NCBI GenBank assembly: GCA_963724435.1
Contig: CAVRUN010000010.1
Location: forward strand, 434,001-498,000
Origin: AP-15 sp963724435
GTDB lineage: Bacteria; Pseudomonadota; Alphaproteobacteria; ATCC43930; CGMCC-115725
Reading direction: 5' to 3'
DNA length: 64,000 bases
Part shown: positions 43,401 through 50,625 of the stretch, piece after piece
How positions within the stretch are numbered: the stretch's first letter is position 1
How the letters are laid out: the number at the start of each line of letters is the position of its first letter
Translations under genes and position numbers: made by a program
Notes under the pieces: model-generated
Seen by the model: only the letters and a program-made list of their open reading frames with translations
Databases searched by the model: none
What the model was told of the DNA's origin: nothing

Positions 43401-44481
43401 TAACGAACATCACGCCAGCCGCCACTATGCCTTGCGGCTCGGTTTCCGTCAGATCAAGGGCTTCTCCGAAGCCGATGCCGAACGGCTGGTCGCTACGCGG
43501 GGCTCGGGCTTTCCTGATCCGGCAGCATTGTGGCGCCGCAGCCGGCTCGGCCATGCCGCGCTCGAACGCCTGGCCGAAGCCGATGCGTTTCGTTCGGTCG
43601 GGCTCGACCGTCGCCGCGCGTTGTGGGCATTAAAAGCGCTCGGCGACCCGCCGCCGCCACTGTTTGCTGCCCACGCTGACGATGCCCCCCGCACCCCAAC
43701 CCTCTCCCCCCAATGGGGGGCGAGGGGGACAAACCGGGTGGAGGAGACCCACGCCTCCGCATTGTCGGCGAGATCGACCACACCCGATAAAGAACCCTCG
43801 CGTCCCACAGGGGGAAGAGGGCAGGGTGAGGGGGGTGCCCGCCAGCAATCAGTGTTGCTCGAAGCCTCCTCGCCCCTACCCACTCCGCCCCCAAGAGCGG
43901 AGAGGGGAATAACAACGGGCAAAACTGAGGACAGCGAAACCCGCGCCGCGGCATTGTTGCCGGCGATGCCGTTAGGCGAGCATGTCGTCGAGGATTACGC
44001 CACTACCGGCTTGAGCCTGAAGCGCCATCCGCTAGCGTTCCTACGCGCTGAACTCGCTAGCGAGGGGCTGGTCACCGCCGCCGACCTTGCGCATTTGCCG
44101 GTCGAAAGGCGGCTCGGGATTGCTGGAGTCGTGTTGATCCGCCAGCGTCCCGGCAGCGCCAATGGCGTCGTCTTTATCACCATCGAGGACGAGACCGGGA
44201 TCGCCAATCTGATCGTCTGGCCGGCGATCCTCGAGCGTTTTCGGCGTGCCGCGTTGGGCGCCACTTTATTGCGCTGCACCGGCAAGTTGCAGCGCGAAGA
44301 GAGCGTGATCCATGTCGTCGCCGAGCGGCTCGACGATTTGACCCAGCGGCTCAATAGCTTGCGTAACCGCACCGGCGACGAGTCGCCGCAATCCTCCGCG
44401 AAACCGCCCTTTGCCGTTCCGGTCAAGGCTCCGGGCTACGACATCCGCGACATCGTCATCCCGAGCCGAAATTTCCGCTAG
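40465..44481 (+). CDS. dnaE2: error-prone DNA polymerase DnaE2
   Basis: This 1338-residue C-family polymerase is clearly longer than usual DnaE2 (about 1050-1150). It has an N-terminal PHP domain (NFSFLRGASHPAEL, TDHNSVAG) and catalytic aspartates in PDIDVDFEH (about residue 482) and KIDVLALGML (about 632). The fingers and beta-binding regions follow, then the OB domain GVVFITIEDETG. The excess comes from at least seven repeat insertions, all in frame, in the N-terminus, PHP domain, PHP-palm linker and C-terminal third. ATG 40465 is used; a GTG at 40594 downstream of the first element is an alternative. It performs translesion synthesis with ImuA and ImuB. Its stop shares CTAG with rnhA. Confidence 0.93.
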   Translation: MKPAQSAPPSPSRHSRVIPGSSPGRNQEAKDKSAHPWPPASAGVTKFRGSGATHAEAVTETPAYAELQVTTNFSFLRGASHPAELVLTAAALGHRAIAVTDHNSVAGIVRAHQAAKEVGIRLVVGCRLDLDDGISLLAFPQDRAAYGRLTRLLTSGKRRASKGECRLDYADVIASGTDQIVIVLPPPIPSPTCGGGNGRGSDAAEFAAFAARISTDFRGRAYLAAHHLYRGDDARHLTHLAALSEMAGLPLVATNDVLYHLPERRQLHDVLTCIREGCTIEEAGFRLAANAERHLKSPQEMARLFRLYPEAVARSLEIVERCTFSLDELRYEYPDETAEDGRTPQQRLADLAWAGAAERFSDRPSSSPTAIEPSPPTEGDVAGREREGKTGSAAKYGGIPEKIRRLIEHELQLIERLDYARYFLTVHDIVEFARRRGILCQGRGSAANSVVCYCLGITAVDPARIDVLFERFISAARNEPPDIDVDFEHERREEVIQYIYEKYGRDRAGLAATVICYRSRSAIREVGKALGLSVDVVAALAGIVWGWSNDPIADIKVREAGLDPGDRTLRLALDLAAELTGFPRHLSQHVGGFVITRGPLSELVPIENAAMEDRTVIEWDKDDLDALGILKIDVLALGMLTCIRKSFDLLDKHYGRHLELATVPAEDPEVYEMLSQADLLGVFQVESRAQMTMLPRLKPREFYDLVIEVAIVRPGPIQGDMVHPYLRRRSGREPVEYPSEALCQVLGKTLGVPLFQEQAMKIAIVGAGFAPEEADRLRRAMATFKRNGDIHLFRDKFIAGMVENGYDRDFATRCFSQIEGFGTYGFPESHAASFALLVYVSAWIKCFYPEVFACALLNSQPMGFYAPAQIVRDAREHGVEVRPADVNHSLWDCTLEPIEVTATHAVVTPANAGIQSLPLTGTGGRATVAGILDSRFRRNDEQNFATSIASSSRRKSGSTSAVDTGFRRYDKREIAVTRSNEHHASRHYALRLGFRQIKGFSEADAERLVATRGSGFPDPAALWRRSRLGHAALERLAEADAFRSVGLDRRRALWALKALGDPPPPLFAAHADDAPRTPTLSPQWGARGTNRVEETHASALSARSTTPDKEPSRPTGGRGQGEGGARQQSVLLEASSPLPTPPPRAERGITTGKTEDSETRAAALLPAMPLGEHVVEDYATTGLSLKRHPLAFLRAELASEGLVTAADLAHLPVERRLGIAGVVLIRQRPGSANGVVFITIEDETGIANLIVWPAILERFRRAALGATLLRCTGKLQREESVIHVVAERLDDLTQRLNSLRNRTGDESPQSSAKPPFAVPVKAPGYDIRDIVIPSRNFR
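40501..40599. repeat. class A element at the dnaE2 N-terminus
   Basis: The left end CGTGATCCCCGGATCAAGTC runs into CGGGG and the right end is TGCTTCCGCGGGAGTGACG. It is translated as a 33-residue extension ahead of the conserved AYAELQVTTNFSFLRG block, and could have replaced or displaced the native start. Confidence 0.65.
41016..41065. repeat. perfect 22-bp inverted repeat inside the dnaE2 PHP domain
   Basis: Left arm 41016-41037 (ACCCCCTCCCATTCCCTC then CCCC) is exactly complementary to right arm 41044-41065, with a 6-base loop ACTTGC. The RNA or single strand could form a very stable stem. It is read as PPPIPSPTCGGGNGRG between conserved PHP-domain segments. Confidence 0.9.
41551..41655. 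repeat. class B-like insertion in the dnaE2 PHP-palm linker
   Basis: CGTCCCTCGTCCTCGCCCAC, CCCTCTCCTCCCACTGAGGG and GGGCGAGAAAGGGAAGG form imperfect inverted segments. They add about 35 residues (Ser/Pro/Glu/Gly-rich) between AWAGAAERF and IPEKIRRLIEHELQLI, which are contiguous in ordinary DnaE2. Confidence 0.6.
43182..43285. repeat. class A element in the dnaE2 C-terminal third (1)
   Basis: A 104-bp element whose ends are CGTCACCCCCGCGAACGCAG and, at the right, CCCGCTTTCGAAGGAATGAC, with GGATCCAG and CTGGATT as inner flanks. Read in frame with the terminal motif ILDSRFRRNDE. Confidence 0.8.
43313..43374. repeat. class A element in the dnaE2 C-terminal third (2)
   Basis: A compact 62-bp near-palindrome with arms of about 27 bases, CGTCATCCCGACGAAAGTCG against CGGCTTCCGCCGGTATGAC, differing at about five positions. 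It lies 27 bp after the previous element and is read with the motif VDTGFRRYDK, before the conserved HYALRLGFRQIKG. Confidence 0.85.
43687..43842. repeat. composite 156-bp class B element in dnaE2
   Basis: The left arm (CACCCCAACCCTCTCCCCCC, AATGGGGGGCGAGGG) is approximately complementary to the right arm (CCTCGCGTCCCACAGGGGGA, AGAGGGCAGGGTGAGG), each with its own internal hairpin. It adds roughly 50 residues after ALKALGDPPPPLFAA without a stop. Confidence 0.7.
43866..43916. repeat. class B element in dnaE2, directly after the composite one
   Basis: CTCCTCGCCCCTACCCACTC and CCAAGAGCGGAGAGGGG form an imperfect inverted repeat read as SSPLPTPPPRAERG. Conserved DnaE2 sequence resumes at ALLPAMPLGEHVVEDY. 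Confidence 0.65.
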
Positions 44482-44960
44482 CTCTCGGCTGAGCTTGCAG
44501 CAGTTGGTGCGCGCATAATGACGGCGCGCGCGAGTGCGTCAGCACGCTCGTTTTCGGGGTGCCCCGCATGGCCGCGCACCCACATCCAATCGACCTGGTG
44601 GTGCTGTGCGGCGGCTTCGAGCCGCTGCCACAAATCGACATTCTTGACCGGCTTTTTGTCGGCGGTGCGCCACCCGCGTTGTTTCCAGCTATGAATCCAT
44701 TTGGTAATGCCATCGCGCAAATACTGGCTGTCGCTGTAAAGCCGCACGTGGCACGGGCGTTTCAATGCTTCGAGACCGGCGATCGCCGCCATTAATTCCA
44801 TGCGGTTGTTGGTAGTCGCGGGCTCGAACCCGGAGAGTTCCTTTTCGACACCGCGGTAGTGCAGGATCACGCCCCAGCCGCCGGGCCCCGGATTGCCGCT
44901 GCAGGCCCCATCGGTAAAGATCTCGACCTCACAGTCATCGGGCGCGCCGGTGTCAGGCAT
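44478..44960 (-). CDS. rnhA: ribonuclease HI
   Basis: This enzyme of about 160 residues shows the four catalytic carboxylates: Asp in IFTDGACSGNPGPGGWG, Glu in TNNRMELMAAI, Asp in LYSDSQYL and Asp in HPENERADALA, plus the flexible-loop HAGHPENE. It cleaves the RNA strand of RNA-DNA hybrids. The start at 44960 overlaps the thrB stop by eight bases; an ATG at 44981 is also in frame. The thrB-rnhA order is common in alphaproteobacteria. Its stop codon and that of convergent dnaE2 share the palindrome CTAG. Confidence 0.95.
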   Translation of the reverse strand: MPDTGAPDDCEVEIFTDGACSGNPGPGGWGVILHYRGVEKELSGFEPATTNNRMELMAAIAGLEALKRPCHVRLYSDSQYLRDGITKWIHSWKQRGWRTADKKPVKNVDLWQRLEAAAQHHQVDWMWVRGHAGHPENERADALARAVIMRAPTAASSAES

Positions 44961-45918
44961 CGAGACCGTAGTCGCGAACATTGGCGACAGTGCGGTGAAA
45001 CCGCAATTTTCGCAGGAATTCGAGCGGGTCCTTGGGCCGTACCAATGCTCCAGCCGGCTGGTTCAGCCAGTCGAACAGCCGCGTCAGCAAAAACCGTAAG
45101 GCGCTCCCCCGAGCCAGCAACGGCAAAGCCGAAAGTTCGGCCGGCGACAATGGCCGCGCCTGTCGGTAGTTATCGAGCAACAGCCGCCCCTTGGTTACGT
45201 TGAGACTGCCGTCCGGCTCGAAACACCAGGCATTCAAACACACTGCCAAATCGTAAGCTAGAAAATCGGTGCAGGCGAAGTAAAAGTCGATCAGACCGGA
45301 AACCTCGCGATCACGAAAAAACACATTGTCCGGAAACAAATCGGCATGGATCACGCCCGTGGGCAGGCTGTTCGGCCAGGCGCTTTCAAGAAAGCGCAAT
45401 TCACCCGCAAGTTCGTCGGCCAGTCCGGGCTGAACCTCACTGGCGCGCTCTGCGCTCATTTCATATAGCCGTCGCCAGCCCGCGACCGATAAATTGTTTG
45501 CCCGCCGCATCCCGAACGACGCCCCGGCGCGGTGCAAAGCAGCCAGCGCGCGACCGACCCCGACGCAGTGAAACGGCTGAATGCGGCGTGGCCACATGCC
45601 GGCGAGAAAGGTCACCATCGCCGCCGGTCGGCCGCACAATTCGCGCAACGCCGCACCATCACAGCCATGCAACGGCGTTGGGCAGGCGACACCGTTTTTT
45701 GCGAGATGCTCCATCAGCGCGATAAAGAACGGCAGATCCTCGCGCGCCACCCGCTTTTCATAGAGCGTCAGGATGAAGTTGCCGGCTTCGGTCGTGACCA
45801 AATAGTTCGAATTTTCGACCCCCTCAGCAATCCCCTTGCACGACAACACCTCGCCAATGTCATAGAGCGCGACAAAGGCTCGGAGTTCGTCGTCGGCGAC
45901 ATCGGTATAGACAGCCAT
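44953..45918 (-). CDS. thrB: homoserine kinase (ThrB2/APH-fold type)
   Basis: This 321-residue protein has the aminoglycoside-phosphotransferase fold rather than the GHMP fold. GVENSNYLVTT lies near the N-terminus, GVIHADLFPDNVFF is the catalytic loop near residue 190, and LIDFYFACTDFLAYDLAV is the Mg2+-binding block. It phosphorylates homoserine in threonine synthesis. Start at 45918 (MAVYTDV) matches the family N-terminus; the frame is open further upstream. It is translationally linked to rnhA by an overlap. Confidence 0.93.
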   Translation of the reverse strand: MAVYTDVADDELRAFVALYDIGEVLSCKGIAEGVENSNYLVTTEAGNFILTLYEKRVAREDLPFFIALMEHLAKNGVACPTPLHGCDGAALRELCGRPAAMVTFLAGMWPRRIQPFHCVGVGRALAALHRAGASFGMRRANNLSVAGWRRLYEMSAERASEVQPGLADELAGELRFLESAWPNSLPTGVIHADLFPDNVFFRDREVSGLIDFYFACTDFLAYDLAVCLNAWCFEPDGSLNVTKGRLLLDNYRQARPLSPAELSALPLLARGSALRFLLTRLFDWLNQPAGALVRPKDPLEFLRKLRFHRTVANVRDYGLDA

Positions 45919-46054
45919 CGGCGGTGCACGCACCCTCAAGAAAGCCCAGCGAAGCGCGCAGGCTTGTTTGCCGTCCGCGGCTCGCATACAGTCCCGGCGC
46001 CGCAAAACCGCCGCCGCAGCGCGCGGAGCCGGCAGGACGACGGTGGGGGAAGAG

Positions 46055-46297
46055 ATGGCCGAACAACCAATTCCAGCGCAAAAAGAGCCCTACGGCATCA
46101 ACGTCGAAGCCGGCAAGAGGTATTTCTGGTGTGCTTGCGGGCGCAGCGCCAGCCAGCCGTTCTGCGACGGCTCGCATAAGGGCACTGGGCTGACTCCGGT
46201 CCCGTTCACCGCCGAGGTGAGCGAGGAGGTGTGGCTGTGCGGCTGCAAGCAGACCGCCGGTAAGCCTTTCTGCGACGGCACGCATAACGGCCTGTGA
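46055..46297 (+). CDS. double CDGSH iron-sulphur domain protein
   Basis: This 80-residue protein has two CDGSH-type motifs: CACGRSASQPFCDGSH and CGCKQTAGKPFCDGTH. Each supplies three Cys and one His for a redox-active 2Fe-2S cluster, as in mitoNEET-like CISD3. It probably works in electron or cluster transfer. GGGGGAAGAG precedes the ATG. The stop overlaps the GTG start of the lipoprotein gene. Confidence 0.93.
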   Translation: MAEQPIPAQKEPYGINVEAGKRYFWCACGRSASQPFCDGSHKGTGLTPVPFTAEVSEEVWLCGCKQTAGKPFCDGTHNGL

Positions 46298-46827
46298 GGC
46301 AGGCGCAATTTGCACGAGGCGCCGCACTTTTTGGCCTCCTCGCCCTCTCGGGTTGCGGCTGGTTTTCGTCTTCGTCGAAACCGCAGCAGGCCTGCCCAGC
46401 AGCAGTAATCTTGCGGCCGCTCGCCAACACCGCGGTATTCGGGCCCTCAGCAGAACTGAGACCCGACAATGTGGCATATTACGGCGTCTTGAGCGAAGTC
46501 GACCGCAGCTGTGATTACACCGGCGATGCGGTACAGATGACACTCGACGTAATCGTGGTCGGCCAGCGCGGTCCCGCCGGCAGGGCTAACGCAGTCGACC
46601 TGACCTATTTCGTCGCGGTCACCGCACCAGGCCAGCAGGTGTTGAGCAAAAGGACATTTCCCGTCCGCATCACTTTCGAGCCCGACCAGGTCCGAGCCGG
46701 CGTTACTGACCACATCGTCCTGACAATCCCGCTCGGCGGCCATAAGGGCAGCGACCTAAACCTGCTCGTGGGCTTCCAGCAAACACCGCAAGTCGTCGAA
46801 TTCTACAAACACTATCGCGGCCGCTGA
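46294..46827 (+). CDS. predicted lipoprotein of unknown function
   Basis: This 177-residue protein has an N-terminal signal and the lipobox LALSGC (Cys near residue 21), so it is predicted to be anchored in a membrane. The mature part contains a stretch on VDRSCDYTGDAVQMTLDV and ends near QVVEFYKHYRGR; it looks like an all-beta protein but no family was recognised. The GTG start overlaps the CDGSH stop (GTGA), indicating coupled translation. Confidence 0.8.
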   Translation: MRQAQFARGAALFGLLALSGCGWFSSSSKPQQACPAAVILRPLANTAVFGPSAELRPDNVAYYGVLSEVDRSCDYTGDAVQMTLDVIVVGQRGPAGRANAVDLTYFVAVTAPGQQVLSKRTFPVRITFEPDQVRAGVTDHIVLTIPLGGHKGSDLNLLVGFQQTPQVVEFYKHYRGR

Positions 46828-46852
46828 CCCCCGCTTCGAGGGTCCAACGTCA

Positions 46853-48184
46853 TCAGAGTGCGTCGCTGCCGGAGAAATCGCGAAGTTCCGGTGCAGGGCG
46901 CTCGCCGAGGTCGAGGCCGTAGATGTCGCGCGGATCGCGGACGCCGCGCAGCTCGTGCGTGCCGAGCGGTTCGAGGCGAACGCCGCAGCCCACCGCGCCG
47001 GCAAGCTCGGCCGAGACCAGAACCTTGCCGCCGAGCGGCTCGCAGAGCGCCTCGATGCGCGAGACCTCGTTAACCGCCGGGCCGATCACCGTGAAATCGA
47101 GCCGGTCGGCGGCGCCGACATTGCCGTACAGCACCTCGCCTAGATGCAATGCCAAGTCGACGGCGGCCGACGGCTTGCCGGCCCGGGAACGCGCGGCATT
47201 TAGCCGATCGACCGCGCGCATCGCCTCTGTCGCGCCCTCCAATGCCAGCCGACAGGTCTCTTCGCGCGTCATGTCGTCGAACGGAAAGATCGCGAGCATG
47301 CCGTCGCCGAGGAATTTCAATATCTCTCCGCCGCGCGGGCGCAATGGAGCAGCGAGCGTTTCGAAAATCTCGTCGAGCATTTCGACGACCGCCGCCCCCG
47401 GCGTCGTGTCGGCGATTGTGGTAAAAGCGCGGACATCGGCATACCACAGCACCGCGCGGATGCTCTCGACCGAGCCGCGCTCGATCGCTCCGGCGTGGAC
47501 CCTCCGCCCAGCATCGGCTCCGAGATAGGCTCCGAGCAAACTCGAGGCGATCGTGTGCCCGGAATGAGTCATCATCGCCAGCGAGACGGCAGGCAGCACC
47601 GCCTTTAACAACACCAGGTCGTCGTCGCTGTAACCTATCGGCCGGTCGGTTGCGAAGGAGTAAGCGACCCCGGTCCCGTGCGAAGGGTCATCCTCCGCGC
47701 CAAAGCGGACGATCTCAGCGAAATAATCAGTCGCTCCAGCGGCAGCGAGCTCTTTGAGCATCGGAAAGTCGAGTTGCGCATCGGCTCCGCTGAGACGCCG
47801 GCGCAGGTGCAGCCATGGCTTCGCTTCTTCAGTTACCGTTTTCGCCTGGTTTATCATATAGGTAAAGGGACTGCTCAACCACTCCCGCCTCGCTTCGCCG
47901 CGTTCGAACTGCGCAGGTTCGATGGCGTTGAGATCGCGGTGCCACATGTAGCTGTAGCCGCCCCATTGCGGGTGCAGTGTTCGCATCGCCGCGAAGCCCC
48001 GCCACAGCGGTACGCCAGCAAGGATGAGGCGTTGACAGAAGCCGTCGAACAACGGCGCGGCCTCGGTACCGCGTAATCCCTGCTCGACGGCCCAGACGTG
48101 TAATGAGATGATTTTTTGCCCGACCGGACCGTCGTGGATCTGCGGCAGCGAGAGGATCGCCGGAGTCTCAGCGATGACGGCCAC
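46853..48184 (-). CDS. adenylate/guanylate cyclase catalytic domain protein
   Basis: This 443-residue protein has a GTG start. The C-terminal half (about residues 240-420) is a class III nucleotidyl cyclase: the metal Asp in YADVRAFT, the second metal Asp in KFLGDGMLAIF, and RLDFTVIGPAVNEVSRIEAL with the Asp and Asn/Arg of the active site. The Lys of EILKFLGDG and the later Asp favour ATP, giving cAMP. The N-terminal 200 residues have no membrane segment and form an unassigned sensor-like region common in rhizobial cyclases. It starts 7 bp after mmsA. Confidence 0.87.
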   Translation of the reverse strand: MAVIAETPAILSLPQIHDGPVGQKIISLHVWAVEQGLRGTEAAPLFDGFCQRLILAGVPLWRGFAAMRTLHPQWGGYSYMWHRDLNAIEPAQFERGEARREWLSSPFTYMINQAKTVTEEAKPWLHLRRRLSGADAQLDFPMLKELAAAGATDYFAEIVRFGAEDDPSHGTGVAYSFATDRPIGYSDDDLVLLKAVLPAVSLAMMTHSGHTIASSLLGAYLGADAGRRVHAGAIERGSVESIRAVLWYADVRAFTTIADTTPGAAVVEMLDEIFETLAAPLRPRGGEILKFLGDGMLAIFPFDDMTREETCRLALEGATEAMRAVDRLNAARSRAGKPSAAVDLALHLGEVLYGNVGAADRLDFTVIGPAVNEVSRIEALCEPLGGKVLVSAELAGAVGCGVRLEPLGTHELRGVRDPRDIYGLDLGERPAPELRDFSGSDAL

Positions 48185-48191
48185 GGCGGGC

Positions 48192-49685
48192 CTACCTCAT
48201 CGTCGGCATGACGTATTCGGCGCCGGCGCGAATGCCGGTCGGCCAGCGCGCGGTCATCGTTTTCAGATGCGTGTAAAATCGCACGCCCTCGGTGCCGTAC
48301 ACCGCCATATCACCAAACAATGACCGCTTCCAGCCGCCAAAGCTGTGAAATGCCATCGGCACCGGGATCGGCACATTGATGCCGACCATGCCGATCTGAA
48401 CGCGATTGGAGAATTCGCGCGCGGCATCGCCGTCCCGCGTGAAGATCGCGACGCCATTGCCGTATTCGTGGTCGTTGACGAGCTTGGTCGCGGAATCGAA
48501 ATCGGGGGCGCGCACGACCGACAATACCGGCCCAAAGATCTCCTCCTTGTAAATGCGCATCTCGGGCTTGACCTCGTCGAACAGGCAGCCGCCAAGGAAA
48601 AACCCATCCTCGTAGCCCTGGAGCTTTAATCCGCGGCCGTCGACGACGAGTTTCGCACCCTCCTGCACGCCGAGATCGACATAGGAGCGCACCCGGTCCA
48701 AATGCTGGCGGGTCACCAGCGGCCCCATTTCGGCCTCGGGGTCGGTGCTGGGGCCGATCTTTAGCGACCGCACGCGCGGCACCAATTTGTCCATTAATTT
48801 ATCGCCGATACCGCCGACCGCGACCGCGACCGACACCGCCATGCAGCGCTCGCCGGCAGCGCCATAGGCCGAGCCCATCAGCGCGTCGGTCGCTTGGTCG
48901 AGATCGGCGTCGGGCATCACCACCATGTGGTTCTTGGCGCCGCCCAAGGCCTGCACCCGCTTTCCGGCGGCAGCGGCGGTCGAATAGATGTATTCGGCGA
49001 TTGCAGTCGAGCCGACAAAGCTGACCGCCGCGATCCCGGGATGGTGCAGGATCGCATCGACCGCGCCCTTGTCGCCATGCACGACATTAAACACGCCCGG
49101 CGGCAGCCCGGCCTCGGTCAGCAATTCGGCGATGCGCAGCCCGGCCGATGGGTCGCGCTCCGACGGCTTCAGAATAAAGCTGTTGCCGCAAGCGAGCGCC
49201 ACCGGGAACATCCACATCGGCACCATCGCCGGAAAGTTGAACGGCGTGATCCCGGCGCACACCCCCAAGGGCTGGCGCACCGACCAGCTGTCGATGCCGC
49301 GTCCGACCTGCTCGGTAAATTCGCCCTTTAATAAATGCGGGATGCCGCAGGCGAATTCGACGACCTCGACACCGCGGGTGATCTCGCCCTGAGCGTCGGA
49401 AAAGACCTTGCCGTGCTCCTCGGAAATCAGCCGCGCCAGTGCGTCGTGCTCGCGCGCGAGGAGTTCGAGGAATTTGAACATGATGCGCGCGCGGGTGAGG
49501 GGAGGGGTCGCGGCCCAGCCGGGAAACGCCGCCGCCGCAGCCTGTACCGCCTGATCGACCTCACCCGGCTCGGCAAACGCAACATGCCTGATCTTCTCCC
49601 CGGTCGCCGGATTGAAGACATCGCCGCCGCGGCCGCTTTTGCCCTCGACCCTTTTTCCACCGATGTAATGCTGGATGTCGCTCAT
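48192..49685 (-). CDS. mmsA: CoA-acylating methylmalonate-semialdehyde dehydrogenase
   Basis: This 497-residue aldehyde dehydrogenase is of the MmsA/IolA subfamily. Features are GVCAGITPFNFPAMVPMWMF, FVGSTAIAEYIYSTAAAAGK, and the catalytic Cys in AAGERCMAVS (about residue 285). The subfamily lacks the usual general-base Glu and uses CoA to release acyl-CoA, in valine or inositol degradation. No other valine or inositol genes are near. The start at 49685 (MSDIQHYIGGK) fits the family length. Confidence 0.94.
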   Translation of the reverse strand: MSDIQHYIGGKRVEGKSGRGGDVFNPATGEKIRHVAFAEPGEVDQAVQAAAAAFPGWAATPPLTRARIMFKFLELLAREHDALARLISEEHGKVFSDAQGEITRGVEVVEFACGIPHLLKGEFTEQVGRGIDSWSVRQPLGVCAGITPFNFPAMVPMWMFPVALACGNSFILKPSERDPSAGLRIAELLTEAGLPPGVFNVVHGDKGAVDAILHHPGIAAVSFVGSTAIAEYIYSTAAAAGKRVQALGGAKNHMVVMPDADLDQATDALMGSAYGAAGERCMAVSVAVAVGGIGDKLMDKLVPRVRSLKIGPSTDPEAEMGPLVTRQHLDRVRSYVDLGVQEGAKLVVDGRGLKLQGYEDGFFLGGCLFDEVKPEMRIYKEEIFGPVLSVVRAPDFDSATKLVNDHEYGNGVAIFTRDGDAAREFSNRVQIGMVGINVPIPVPMAFHSFGGWKRSLFGDMAVYGTEGVRFYTHLKTMTARWPTGIRAGAEYVMPTMR

Positions 49686-49924
49686 CACCGACCCGCCCAC
49701 TGCTGTAACTGCTTGCGGTATCATAAGCCCCCGCTCCGCACGGCGCAGCGGATTTTCCGAGGACCTTGAGTTCTCGGTCAAACCGGTGCTTGGCTCGCGC
49801 GTCGGCGGTGAGGCCCTGCCTGCCTACACGGGGCGCAGTCGATCAGTTATCTGGGTTCATCTCGAAATGCGACGAGGGTCGCTGTCTTGGCGGGCATTTG
49901 GCGATTGAAGGCCCGAGCGCAAAC

Positions 49925-49954
49925 AAAAAGGGCGCCCGGTCGGGCACCCTTTTG
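49925..49954 (-). terminator. rho-independent terminator after the OmpA-like gene
   Basis: Read on the minus strand the sequence is AAAAGGGTGCCCGA, then a short turn and GGGCGCCCTTTTTG: a GC-rich stem with one mismatch followed by a T-run, 18 bp after the stop of the OmpA-like gene. Confidence 0.8.
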
Positions 49955-49971
49955 CATCGTTAGCGGGCTGC

Positions 49972-50466
49972 TTATGACCCCGGCGCTGGTGGCGGCGGCG
50001 CCCCCGGCGGTCCCGGAGGTGGCGGCGGAGCGCCCGCCCCACCAAGAACGATATCAACCCGCCGGCTCTCCGCCGACTTTCCACCTGAGGCTGATTGCTC
50101 GCCAACCGCGCTGACGGTTATTTCGTTTTGTGCGACACCGGCTCGGGCCAATTCTTGCGCGACCGCCTGTGCCCTGCGCTGCGAGAGACGTTGGTTGAGC
50201 GCGGCCGAGCCGACGGCGTCGGTGTGGCCGATAACCTGAACCGGCATCCCTGTGGATTTGGCGGTGGCGGCAGCGGCGTCGACAATCTGTCGGGCTTCCG
50301 ACGTCAGACTGGCGCTACCCGAAGCGAAGTAAACCTTGAAGTCGTTCATCTGTGCCGCCGGCGGCGCTGCTGGCGGAGGCGCCGGCGGGGGCGCTGGTGG
50401 CGGTGGCTGCTCGTGGGAGCAGGCCACAAGCGACAGGATTGCGAAGAGTAGGAATAGGCGCTTCAT
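49972..50466 (-). CDS. OmpA-family peptidoglycan-binding lipoprotein
   Basis: The 164-residue protein has the lipobox LSLVAC (Cys 16), then a proline/alanine-rich linker (about residues 20-38), an OmpA-like domain with VQVIGHTDAVGSAALNQRLS (about residues 75-95), and a second proline-rich tail after VDIVLGG. The OmpA domain binds meso-diaminopimelate, tethering the outer membrane to the wall. A clear terminator follows. The Pro-rich tail after the domain is not typical of Pal. Confidence 0.9.
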   Translation of the reverse strand: MKRLFLLFAILSLVACSHEQPPPPAPPPAPPPAAPPAAQMNDFKVYFASGSASLTSEARQIVDAAAATAKSTGMPVQVIGHTDAVGSAALNQRLSQRRAQAVAQELARAGVAQNEITVSAVGEQSASGGKSAESRRVDIVLGGAGAPPPPPGPPGAPPPPAPGS

Positions 50467-50625
50467 CCGTTCCTCCGGCAGTTGAGCGGCAAACCATAAG
50501 TCAAGTTTGCCGATCCTACTAGTAGCATAACGCGATGCGGTTTCACGCCATAGAGGGTAGTCGCGAGAACGAGAATGTCAAAGCGTCGCGGCCCAAACGT
50601 GGCCACGGCGCGCCGACCTCAAATA

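Noticed and set aside
41016..43916. Repeat elements in dnaE2 read as a CRISPR array or tandem repeats
   Set aside because: Spacing is irregular, elements are palindromic and of two types, and they lie within an open coding frame.
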